Shown here one piece after another: positions 1-9,177 of a DNA stretch of 31,678 nucleotides. Under the pieces are notes generated by a model, which did not search any database, was not told where the DNA came from, and saw only the letters and a program-made list of their open reading frames with translations. The position numbers were made by a program, and so were the translations under genes. The stretch lies in the NCBI GenBank assembly GCA_013115135.1, contig JABANP010000573.1, positions 1-31,678 of the forward strand, read 5' to 3'. Every line of letters begins with the position of its first letter. Positions within the stretch are counted from its first letter, which is position 1. Origin of the DNA: Perkinsus olseni (Eukaryota; Perkinsozoa; Perkinsida; Perkinsidae).

Positions 1-88
1 CTCAGCGTTATCGCGCGCCCAATTGATCAATTGATCGATCGATCACTGATAATATGAACTGGAACACGAGACAGCCTTGTGGATGGCG

Positions 89-560
89 TCAAATGCAATA
101 GATTGCGAGGATAAATTGTAACGAAGCCTCGAGCACACAAGGCGATAGGCTCAGCCCATATATGCATCGTTGGGCCGAGTAGAGCTTGCCCGAAGGAGTT
201 TTGACAGTGAGCAGTCGCGATAGCCGCGGACCGCTATGCAAGGACATAAACGCATCGCTCACATCTAGGCTGACCACAGAGTGGGCGACACGCAGAAGGT
301 GGTACACATACTCTATCTTCAATTGCTTAAAAATCAACTTACCGTATCTCTCCAGTAAGCGATTAATTCCTAAACAAGGAAAGATAGGCCGAGTCCTAGG
401 ACTCGTTATGGGATAATAGGTTGTCCGAGTGCACATAGGATAGTGAGACAGAGCTGCAGGCGTTACTTCGATCATTTTGCCATTAGCGACGAACTGACTC
501 ACTAGTGCGTCACAGTCAGTTTGTAAGTGCAAGAAAGTGCAACCTATGCTATCCGGGCTA
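89..560 (-). mobile_element. Reverse transcriptase fragment of a retroelement (truncated)
   Basis: The minus-strand frame reads as the finger and palm of a retroelement reverse transcriptase. A basic stretch with RPIFPCLGINRLLERYGK is followed by an RT motif A-like LDVSDAF and a motif B-like GKLYSAQRCIYGLSLSP. The frame ends at 89, before the YxDD catalytic motif would appear, so the copy lacks the active-site aspartates and cannot be functional as it stands. No LTR, integrase or RNase H is visible. The frame has no convincing ATG; it stays open up to 625, inside the start of histone H1, but the RT-like part stops near 560. The order of motifs suggests an LTR-type element, but I cannot assign Gypsy, Copia or Pao. 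It lies head-to-head with H1, so the H1 promoter probably lies within or next to this relic. Confidence 0.6.
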
Positions 561-602
561 ACAGCGCTTTCAGAACATCTTATCGTCGTCTCAATATCCG
601 TA

Positions 603-1100
603 ATGACAGTAAAGTCTAGCACCAAATCTGCAGCTCATCCGAACTACTCTGCCATGGTCAAGCAGGCCCTGACCACGTGCAAGGGGTTTCAGAAAATGAG
701 CCGCCAAGCCATCCTCAGCTTCATCAAGCAAAACTACGGTGTCGAGAACAAAACGGCTCTGAACAAGGCCTTGAAGGGACTCGTGGATGCCGGCCACGTC
801 AGCCAAGCGAAAGCTTCGTACAAACTGGCTGCTGGGCAGAGGGTTGCGGAGAAGAAGCCAGCTCCGGCGAAGAAATCTAAGCCTGCAGCTGCCAAGAAGA
901 AGGCCTCTGCAAAGAAGACTTCGGCTAAGAAGCCTGCTAGGAAACCGGCTGCATCGAAAACCAAGAAGGCCACTGCCACCAAGAAGGCCTCTACTCGCAA
1001 AGCTGCCACGAAGAAGCCTTCGGCCAAGAAGCCCGCCTCCAAGAAGGTGAAGAAGACCACGACGAAGAAGCCTGCGGCGAAGCGGACTTCGAAGAAGTAA
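603..1100 (+). CDS. Linker histone H1
   Basis: A 165-residue protein with the usual H1 layout. A short N-terminal tail is followed by a winged-helix globular domain at about residues 12-80 (NYSAMVKQAL, then KMSRQAILSFIKQNYGV and the basic wing AKASYKLAAGQ). The C-terminal tail, residues 85-165, is almost entirely Lys, Ala, Pro and Ser in repeated AKK, PAAKK and KKPS units. It binds linker DNA and compacts chromatin. The ATG at 603 is chosen because the frame upstream (from 537) has no H1 character and falls in the retroelement relic; the globular domain starts normally from 603. No intron is seen, as expected of histone genes. Histone H4 follows on the same strand 224 bp downstream. The lysine-rich tail makes long shadow reading frames on the opposite strand. 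Confidence 0.93.
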   Translation: MTVKSSTKSAAHPNYSAMVKQALTTCKGFQKMSRQAILSFIKQNYGVENKTALNKALKGLVDAGHVSQAKASYKLAAGQRVAEKKPAPAKKSKPAAAKKKASAKKTSAKKPARKPAASKTKKATATKKASTRKAATKKPSAKKPASKKVKKTTTKKPAAKRTSKK

Positions 1101-1318
1101 GCCATCTTGGAGATATCTTCTCGTAACTTCAAAAGTATTACAAGGCGTTTTTCGACGCCATCATTGTCGATCGAATTCTCATCAATATCGTCATCCGTAC
1201 GGTTCAAAAATATGGTGTCGAAGCCTTTTCCGCTTTTTTATCAGAATAGTCGGATCCAACCACCAGACAAGATATGGAATGCTTTGGATAAGTTGAACTA
1301 ACCCACAGCTATTCTTAA

Positions 1319-1636
<318 letters not shown>

Positions 1637-1745
1637 AGCCTTTACTTCTGCGATGGAGTAGCAAGAACATATCACGGTGTTATTCAACACCATCCTAGTT
1701 GACTAGTAAATCACGGGAGTAGCAGAGACATCGTTCCCTAGGGGG

Positions 1746-1930
1746 TTCGCCCTCTCCCCCCCATCCCCCCCGCCAATGTTGTACGACCTGGCCGAACTTC
1801 ATGCACTCATTGGGTCTGAGTGAGAGCCTCTCAGCTAATCCCTGCTATGACTCATTCTGCAGCATCAAATCACCGATACTCAAAATTAAGATAACAACAT
1901 TGGACGGGGGGATAGGGGGGTGAGAGCGAA
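1746..1930. repeat. Foldback element with 37-bp inverted termini
   Basis: Positions 1746-1782 and 1894-1930 are inverted copies of each other with five mismatches over 37 bp. Both begin TTCGC at the outer edge, contain two C-runs split by an AT dinucleotide, and end CCAATGTTGT at the inner edge. The 111-bp centre has no reading frame. The layout resembles a MITE or a foldback element. I see no clear target-site duplication at the outer edges, so mobility is inference. The C-rich termini could also fold as a long hairpin in RNA. Confidence 0.65.
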
Positions 1931-1953
1931 GCAGCACAGCAATGACGTCCGAC

Positions 1954-2418
1954 TCAACGAGAGTTGGTGACTCGTATGTCGCGAGTTGTCAACGCTCCAG
2001 AGGTCAGGACCTGCGGGGTGTGAGAAAATCGAGACTGAAAGTAGTATGAGCCATGCCAGGGGGCATAAGCCCTCACTCGGGTGAAGGACAAAAGCGTGCC
2101 AGAAACCAGAAACCCCTCTCGAGACCCAACAGAGCAACCACTGGTTGCTTGGGTAAGAGTTCGAGTTTCTGCTACCCAAAGTTCGGGTCCCGAACTCTTG
2201 CCCAAGCTAGGGAAGATGCTTCCTTGGATTTTGTTCCTCTCCCTTGGAACTCGGGAATTACCCGCTCTAAGTTCAAGCTTCCGAGTTAATCTCTTACTTA
2301 CCGGACGCGGAGTGGTGCCGCCACGCCGCTTCTTCCGGATCTTCGGTCTGATGGGAGAGCAGCTAACTGCTGATCCGATGCCGTAAACCTGCCCTGGGTC
2401 TATCCGCACACGCGTCAT
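1954..2418 (-). CDS. Small basic hypothetical protein, probably two exons
   Basis: I do not recognise this gene. The ATG at 2418 opens a 39-codon segment (MTRVRIDPGQVYGIGSAVSC, then a basic PKIRKKRRGG stretch) that ends exactly at a strong donor GTAAGTAAG at 2301. A pyrimidine-rich acceptor ending CCCGCAG at 2011 gives a second exon, 2010-1954, in the same phase, ending VLTSGALTTRDIRVTNSR and a TGA. The spliced product would be 57 residues. The 291-nt intron is a multiple of three and has no in-frame stop, so an unspliced 154-residue product is also possible. The intron holds a strong hairpin at 2147-2207. There is no homology that I can name; the gene could be spurious. Confidence 0.35.
   Translation of the reverse strand: MTRVRIDPGQVYGIGSAVSCSPIRPKIRKKRRGGTTPRPVSKRLTRKLELRAGNSRVPRERNKIQGSIFPSLGKSSGPELWVAETRTLTQATSGCSVGSREGFLVSGTLLSFTRVRAYAPWHGSYYFQSRFSHTPQVLTSGALTTRDIRVTNSR
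2147..2207. repeat. 17-bp stem hairpin
   Basis: GCTTGGGTAAGAGTTCG at 2147-2163 pairs with 2191-2207 (one G-T type mismatch) around a 27-nt loop. It lies in the predicted intron of the small minus-strand gene. The loop carries a further GGGTCC-type self-complementary stretch. It may be a structured intron element or a decayed foldback repeat. Confidence 0.6.
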
Positions 2419-2783
2419 TTTGGGTTAATGTTCTTTTTAGAGGCCCAGGGCCCTTACGATTCCTAAGTCGTCGATTGTTCTAGCCAACCTTGGCAATCAC
2501 TGATCGTTTTACGCACATGAAACCCATTACTCTACGTCCCCGAGATCGAGGTATGTGAGAGGTCACTTTCGGTAGGGGCCATACGATTTGGTAAGTGGCC
2601 ACTTGAGAGATCATAGTCTTCGATGAATGTTCCATCTGTCTTGGGGTTGCCCGGGAGTATTCGACTCAAAAATCTGTTGTATGTCCTGAGGGATTGTTGG
2701 TGACTACAACCTGTCTCGTTGTTCACAATGAATGACACTTTCGATTATGATACAATTCATTCCACACATTTGTTTTCTGGTCA
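2419..2783. other. Intergenic, no gene seen
   Basis: This stretch lies between the divergent small minus-strand gene and the PC-esterase gene and probably holds both promoters. Minus-strand frames exist but show no domain, codon or splice support. I see no repeat. Confidence 0.5.
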
Positions 2784-5205
2784 ATGAGACCTCCCCGTCG
2801 ACAGCAGCGGCTGCTGCTGCTGCACAGTCTATCGGTGTGTTTAACATGTGTAATATCTTTGGGAATCCTGGTAACCTGGGTTAACTTAGCATCAGTCAAA
2901 GATGCATCATCCCGGAGCACACAACGGGTGAGATATTGTAATCCGTCTGAACTGCTACTACCGACCCTCCGGCTCTCGCCCTTCTTTGTGTCTCCCAACG
3001 AGTAGATGTTCTCGTCGTCGAGCAAGAATCTCAGTCGTATCTTTCAAAGGCGCTTGCACTTCGACTCAAGTCGCAGCTTTTACCACTGCTGCTGCTGCTG
3101 CTGCCAGTCACTAGGGGGTGTTCGGTGAATCGGTTGCGAGGGGGCACAGTATTGATTCTAGGATGTATTCCGATTGAGGGAGACCTCTGGCATCTATCCT
3201 GAGGCTCACCTTAACTGATAGACACCCTCTCTGCATCATGTAGGCCACCAGGCCTTGCGGTATTGCTTATTCTGTTGTTATTTCTACCGAATTTAATGAC
3301 GGTTGGCAAAAACACGTTCAGGTTTCTATTCCGATGCACAGACCCCGCTTGAACGTATCAGTGCGGGTTGATACCGTCGAGCATGACAGCAGCAGTGCAT
3401 GCCATCATAAGGAGCTACCCACTAGAACGCAAGGGGGCTACTGTGGGTCAACTACTAGGGGCAACACTCACACGCTGTCTCCTATTATTAACTGCGAAGA
3501 GCGGTGTTCTGAGGATGAATGGTGTCGGAGGGAGCGGAGCAAGTACTACTATGAGAATGTTAGTATAACGGATGATATGGTATTGGCTGTTACAGTACTA
3601 GGGCCGATGCGGACACATATGCTTAGTGGGCTGCCTGGCTGCTCGGATGAACTTTTTGGCTCCCTCAGGGGGCCTGCCGTCCTCCCTATGGAATTCACTT
3701 TCACGGGAGTGATCAATAGGAAGTGTAGATACTCAGCAGATGTCGACCTGCTCGTTGGAGGAAGATATTCTATGATAGTTTGGATTGAGAGAATCTTTGG
3801 CGCGGCCGCGGTCGACCCTGAGATTTCACGACCCAATCGGACACGGATTTGTGCGAGGGCTTCGAAGAGCTACCTCAAGCTATCATCGGTTGACAATTTT
3901 TGGCCACTGAACGCTACGGGGGTGTATCTAGGAGTAGAAGTGTCGCCGAGAATTACAGTGATACATGTGGAGGGGGTGGGTCATAAGATGATTTGTGAGA
4001 AAGTTGGTATGGCGAAGAGAGGACTGTGGGTTCATCATAGTGTTCTCAAACGTTCGATGAAGAAATGCAAAAGGTCCGTCAGGGACTGGCCGGGGTACGA
4101 TAATTATATATGGTTCGCTCCCAAGGGTGGGAGGACTTCTACTCGGGGCGTTAAGGAATTGCAAGATACGCTAGATTTGCTGACCCACAGCAGCAGTCGA
4201 TATCAGAAAAGGGGGATCATGTTTGTTGGCGATTCGACTGTGGAAGAGGTGTATAAGTTTTGGGGGGCGTCCGGGTTGACGGATCTTTTCGGTGCGCGCG
4301 ATTTGAGCGTGGAATTCAAATCAGTCTGGGGCACCTTCGACCGCATGTATTCCGATGCAAGGAATCCTTTCCTGTGCGATGAGAAGGTGATGGCTCTCAA
4401 TGGTTGGCGTCGTGTCGAGGACGTTGCCCACAGTGTTGAGCAGCTCAACCCTTCTGTCATAATCTTGGGCGAGAATCTTCATACGCTAAAGAAAGTTGGT
4501 GTCAGCCACTATGAGATTATACTGGATAGATTGTTATCGGTCGTGACGGCTTCATGCCCCGACTGTTTAGTACTCCTCCTGCCAACTAAGCAACCTGTAG
4601 GGAGGCTCTGTCCCTGTGGAAAGGCTACCGGTATATCGTCCTGCGCGTATGATATCTTCTACTCTCGTAAACGACTGAGGAGAGCTAATGAAGTTGCAAT
4701 GGAGGTTGCAGAAAGATACGGCGTGAAGGTGTTATGGGATGTCTACGAGATGACTCTTGCCCGCCAGGAACTGTCGCGAGACGGGATACACTGGGGCAGC
4801 TCTTTTTTCCTGTGTGAGGATGGATGGTGTCCTGAGATCAGCTGTAGGGACTATGAGCAGGGTAATTGGCGTCCCTTCCCCGAGGGCTATGCTGTCACTA
4901 ACAGGAGCCCTGAGGGAATGGCAGTAATTAAAACACAACGGAACAACTTTTTGGCCGATTTGTATTACCCCAGCGTGATGGCGATCACCAGCGAGATGAT
5001 CTTGGATAAGATCGAGGAGCTCGTGCTGCATCATGTCATGTCGAGGAGTATGTTTTGTTGCCTCATGTCGCTAATGCTGGACGTGATGTTATACTCGTTG
5101 TTGCAGCTTCAGCATCGTCATCATCATTCCCATGCTCCCTTCTGGTCCTATCATCAACAACAGCAACCGCCCTCATCGTCATCCTGCTGGGTAGTGTACG
5201 ATTGA
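2784..5205 (+). CDS. Type II membrane PC-esterase / NXPE-like protein
   Basis: A predicted SGNH-type acyl esterase of the PC-esterase (NXPE/CASD1) class, facing the secretory lumen. Exon 1 (2784-2927) encodes 48 residues with a basic N-terminus and a single membrane anchor (LTCVISLGILVTWVNLAS). It ends at donor GTGAGA in phase 0. Exon 2 starts after the acceptor CATCATGTAG at 3244, also phase 0, giving about 700 residues. An Ig/filamin-like region follows (about 3560-3790, with YSADVDLLVGGRYSMIVW). The catalytic part has a GDS nucleophile block, FVGDSTVEEVYKFW, near 4225-4260 and a DxxH block, DGIHW, near 4780-4794. Together these are the signature of the family. A short extra exon could exist at 3006-3110. 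The last 55 residues are His/Gln/Ser-rich and overlap the start of the next gene, so the true C-terminus may differ. Confidence 0.68.
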
Positions 5206-7417
5206 TGCATTCTCTTTTGTAGTTCATGTTCTATCAGCTTCACCACCCTGAGCCCCCACGCAGCAGCGTTCGTACCATCGTCAGCATTGTGGCAGCATCA
5301 CCCTCCTGCTGCTGCTGCTGCTGCACCACCACCGTTCTCTCTCCCAAGTGCCTGCCCGACGACCTCGTCCAACGCCGCCATCAGCCATTACAGTAGGCCA
5401 GACTGGAACAGTTACAGGCAGCCAACAAGTACTTCACATGCATGTTCATACCAATCATCCCCCAAATCGTAGGCAGTAGTGTGGCCTCTCCTAGTCCATC
5501 ATCACCAGCCGTATCTTGCTCCACCATTGGTGGCTGCAGTAACTCCTCCCTGACTGGTAAGTCGCCCTTCTCTCGTGAATGATAAGATGAGTGCCTTTCA
5601 GGGGAGATCTATCAACCTTCTAGACATCAGGCAGATACGAGTCCTCACCAGAAGTGCTCCTGCAAGCTATTGGTGACACATAAGCAGGCTGGGGCGATCA
5701 TAGGGAAAAGTGGCTCGGAGATTTCCCAGATAGAACAGGTTATAATAACCGGGAGGATGATAATGAAAATTATCATTTTGTAGTAGTCGTGAACTCAGGC
5801 GGAGACATCACCAGTGTCTCTTTATTTCGTAACGTGGGTGAAATACTATTAGTGATGATGAGAGAATCTTCCTCGATGTTGGAGATGATTCTTGGTATGG
5901 GTTTCCATTGTCCTTGTGGAAGTCAGGCGGCGAAAGTGTCCATCAAAGTATCACCTAGCGGTTGCTTCTTCCCCGGCACGCAGGAGAGGGTGTTGGTTAT
6001 ATTTGGGGAGAGTATGAACATTAGAGAAGTAATACTGTCGAGTGTGGGACTAGAACCAGGGACCTTTCGATGGCTAGGCACTACAGGATATAACATCTAA
6101 GTTCGAGTACTGTAATGAGATCTTACAAGTACAAGAAGAGACCAAATCGCCCTACTTCCGTGACTGGGATGTGAGGTCATTCTGGCGGATACCCTCCTCT
6201 CAGCGCTTCGTGCCAGTAGCAGTGAGTCATCGTATCTCACCATCTGGGCTGCCTCCAGGCAGTGCCATCATCATCATCAGCCTGGACCTTGATTATCATG
6301 ATAGCAATAGTATGCGTCATTGAGACTACCATACGCTCATTTCTGACAGGAGAGTTGTACCGGTGTCGGTTGCCGAGCCCGCCCGTTGGTCATGCGTTTG
6401 GTGGTGCCCAATTCCGCCGTGGGAGTCCTAATGGGGCAACACGGCAGTGAGATCAAGTAGGTCGAGATCGTGGGTTCGGTCCGAGGCACCGCCGTTTTTC
6501 GAGCAGGAATCTCGCGGTGGGTTGCGGTGTCCACATTCAAATCTCCCCACGCATCCATGGCCTGGTGGAGGTGGGGCAGCCTCGGGCGACGGAGCGTAGC
6601 GATGCGTGTTTGTCATTTTCAGCGAGTAGTGAGCATCACTGGTACGAGCAGTAGGGTACTCGTTGCAGCTTGCGAGATAATGGACGCTATTCAAGGGAAC
6701 CCTCATCTCTTCGAGCATGCTATCAATTTGGCAATATTTTCATCAGAAATCCCCGTGACTATCTCCTACCTACTTTTAGACCTACTCCCAGCAGCAGCAC
6801 CGTGCTGCTCGGTCATCGGGCTCTCTCCAAGGACTAGGAAGTCTATCGACCGCTTCAAATGCGTCTGAGGGTGATACAGTTCATTATACCAAAACAAGGA
6901 CGATGATGAGGTGAGCTGGTGGAGGTTGCCGGCTCAGCTGGATTGAATGTCTGCTTACGGTGAGAATGGTCATGGGATCGATCCCTCCATCGGATATATT
7001 CATGGGGGTAGTAAATTCTGCCTCGACTCGCCCCTCATTACTCACAACCTCCAGCGGGGGGATATCACGTCCTCATGAATGACCCGTTGTAGTGGATAAT
7101 ATGGCGAGGAGCTTCCGTATAGATCGCGGTCTAATTCGCTTAAGGCCAATGTCGTCAGGTGTGGATCGAACTCCCTGGACAGCAACAACAGCCATCATTC
7201 AGCCACCCACACCCTAGAGTCCACCACCACTACAACGGTTGTGCAGCAGGAGAACGTTGGGGAGGAGGGCGTCAGGGCGTCTAGGGGCAATCATCTTACA
7301 GCTAGACAGTTGCAGCTCTTAATCGATGCTCTCATGACGACGTTGGGAGCTAAGGGAGAGGGTTATCAGGGGGATATAATGGAAGAGGTCAATGATGGTA
7401 CTGCGGGGGAGGGGATG
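5132..7417 (+). CDS. Nova/PCBP-like KH-domain RNA-binding protein, multi-exon
   Basis: Two KH domains of the Nova/PCBP type. KH1 spans the exon 5602-5738 (KLLVTHKQAGAIIGKSGSEI, GxxG loop GKSG), the exon 5927-6028 (VSIKVSPSGCFFPGTQERVL) and the exon starting 6102 (FEYCNEILQVQEE). KH2 runs from 6350 (LVMRLVVPNSAVGVLMGQHG) across an intron at 6457-6506 into VHIQISPRI. After a further short intron near 6598-6628 it continues as VSITGTSSRVLVAACEIMDA. Supported introns are 5557-5601, 5739-5926, 6029-6101, 6222-6349 and 6457-6506, and all keep phase. An exon at 7203-7417 encodes LTARQLQLLIDALMTTLG, resembling the helical inter-KH stretch of Nova. I found no third KH. The protein probably binds YCAY/C-rich RNA and acts in splicing or mRNA control. 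The N-terminus is unresolved: ATG 5132 with a 32-nt intron at 5191-5222 is one option, ATG 5226 another. Confidence 0.72.
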
Positions 7418-8102
7418 GTTTGTGTATCGATTCACCCGGGTTCGATTCGCGCATGCTTTATTTCTCGTCAGGCGCCCTATTCACCTTATCATCGTTGGAG
7501 GCGCTAGGAAGCCCCTCTGTGAGTGGTTAAGCCCGAAAGGAGCAGCAGCAGTCGAAAATGTCGTGAACCCTAATTAGTCATCATCATCATCGTCTCCAAG
7601 TGCATGTTGTTCAGCCTAGTACCGATATACATCATCATCATAAACGCATCGTTACATAACATGAGGAGGATAATCATCATTTATGACTGAAGTATCATAC
7701 CGCTACACCACTAGTATTATTATTCTAATTAATACGCTATACCAGACATCTGATCATCATCATCAAACAACAGCTTCATCATCATTATCATACTCTGGGG
7801 ATATATCTGGGTATCCGGTAGTGGCGGTGTTGCTATTATCTACATACTGCATGCTACTACTTCCTTGTACACTGAACATTGTTGCTGATACTACCCTCAC
7901 CATCATCACCATCAAGTCTGTTGTTTGAATGATCACTCTGCAAGAGGTCATGATGTCAATGAACGAAGCATGAAGTGCAGTGCCCTCCTCTCCCCCTCAT
8001 TCACAATCCCTTCTCTTGCTTCTTTACGCTTGAGTTCAAGTGGGCCGAGGTTGCTTTCCAAAGATCTTCATCAGTTGTTGGTATCCTACCTATTGGACTT
8101 CA
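7418..8102. other. Non-coding stretch rich in ATC/ATG triplets
   Basis: After the donor GTTTGTG at 7418 there is a tRNA B-box-like sequence (GGGTTCGATTCG near 7439). An AT-rich region with many CATCAT runs then reaches the ATG of the next gene at 8103. It probably holds the 3' end of the KH gene (last exon not located) and the promoter of the next. The frames seen here have low-complexity content and I do not call them. Confidence 0.4.
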
Positions 8103-9093
8103 ATGGGAGGTGGTGATGATCTGGATGACGCCCCACCGGCATCATCACCATCATCCTCGTGTAAGCGTTATGTAATGGACATAGCCCTCAATAGCGACCT
8201 AGCCGCTGACCCCAGGCAATGGCCGTACACCCAGGCATGTGAGTGTATAGCACAGCGTCTGGAAGCGGCAGCACGCCGAGGAGAGCTGGGGGACCCAGGG
8301 AGTGGTGATGAAGAGGTGGGAGGGTCACTGGTGGACAATTTCGTGGCGCGTGAAGTTGTCGTCGTGGGCGTGTAGGTGGCCTCGCTCTCGTCGAGCGATA
8401 CATACTTCGCCCAGCTAGAGTTGGACGTGGAAAGTGATCTAGTCGAGCGGTTTGATGGGGACGACTACTCCAACTGCATGTCGGCTGTCATCTTTGCTGC
8501 CAAACTGATCCGATTGATCCGTACATTGCTACTGGCTGAGGGCATGGCTGACGGCGGCAGGGGCGACGAGGGGGATAATCGTACTGTGAGTACTATTGAT
8601 TCGACACAGAGAAGCGGAGCGATGCTGCTGGAGGGGGAAGATGAGGATGAAATAAAAGACGTGAAGAGACGATGGCTAAAGATCGGTCGGAAACTACGTG
8701 AAGAACAATCTACTGGTAATAACTTCTCACTCCACCACGTTTACCTTGATAATTAGAGACTCTCATTATCAACCTAAACTTACTCCGACTCTGATTCGGA
8801 GTTATATGAATAAGAAAGACAGTTTCATCTATTGTCATCGCTGCTACCGCGGTGGCGATTGGTATCGCCCTTCTACTCACATTTCGGAAACTTCTGGGAC
8901 TTCATTGAGTCCCGCCATCACCTTCCGCGCTTCTCGCTGTAGCACTTCCATTTTAGCGGCCCCTTCCAGTGGAGAAGACTGGACGGCTCAGCTGCTGAGG
9001 CAATGGTGGCAAGTGGGAGAATCCTTGGGTTTGTCTCGAGACTACATGACCCCTCGTAAAAGTACCTCCTCTCCATCCGGTGTTTTCGACTGA
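8103..9093 (+). CDS. Acidic hypothetical protein, three exons
   Basis: I do not recognise the family. Exons 8103-8330, 8376-8715 and 8957-9093 join in phase to give 234 residues. The N-terminus is acidic and Ser/Pro-rich (GGGDDLDDAPPASSPSSS). A helical middle contains QWPYTQACECIAQRLEAA and YFAQLELDVESDLVERF, followed by a hydrophobic helix (SAVIFAAKLIRLIRTLLL) that may be a core helix rather than a membrane span. A Glu/Asp-rich linker and a Trp-rich C-terminal segment (DWTAQLLRQWWQVGESLGL) follow. Intron 1 is 45 nt, replaces what would be an in-frame TAG, and carries the TTTCGTGGCGCG motif also found in an ITPK intron. Intron 2 is 241 nt and ends CCATTTTAG. The stop at 9093 leaves only 84 bp before the next ATG. 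Confidence 0.55.
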
Positions 9094-9177
9094 TGAGATA
9101 TTCTCTCTTGCGTTGGCATAATCATCCTGAAGTGGGCTTCCCGAGACTCGTCCTCAGTTAACTTTCTTATTGCCAGT

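Noticed and set aside
734..1207. Long minus-strand frame rich in Phe, Ala and Val
   Set aside because: It is the complement of the lysine/alanine-rich H1 tail, a well-known shadow effect.
2723..3025. 100-codon minus-strand frame
   Set aside because: It is opposite exon 1 of the PC-esterase, whose donor and phase fit; the minus frame has no support.
3549..5034. Several minus-strand frames of 78-100 codons
   Set aside because: They lie opposite the strongly supported PC-esterase exon and have no domain.
8373..8375. In-frame TAG suggesting stop-codon readthrough
   Set aside because: It is the last three bases of a 45-nt intron (8331-8375) with a proper GT donor and matching phase.
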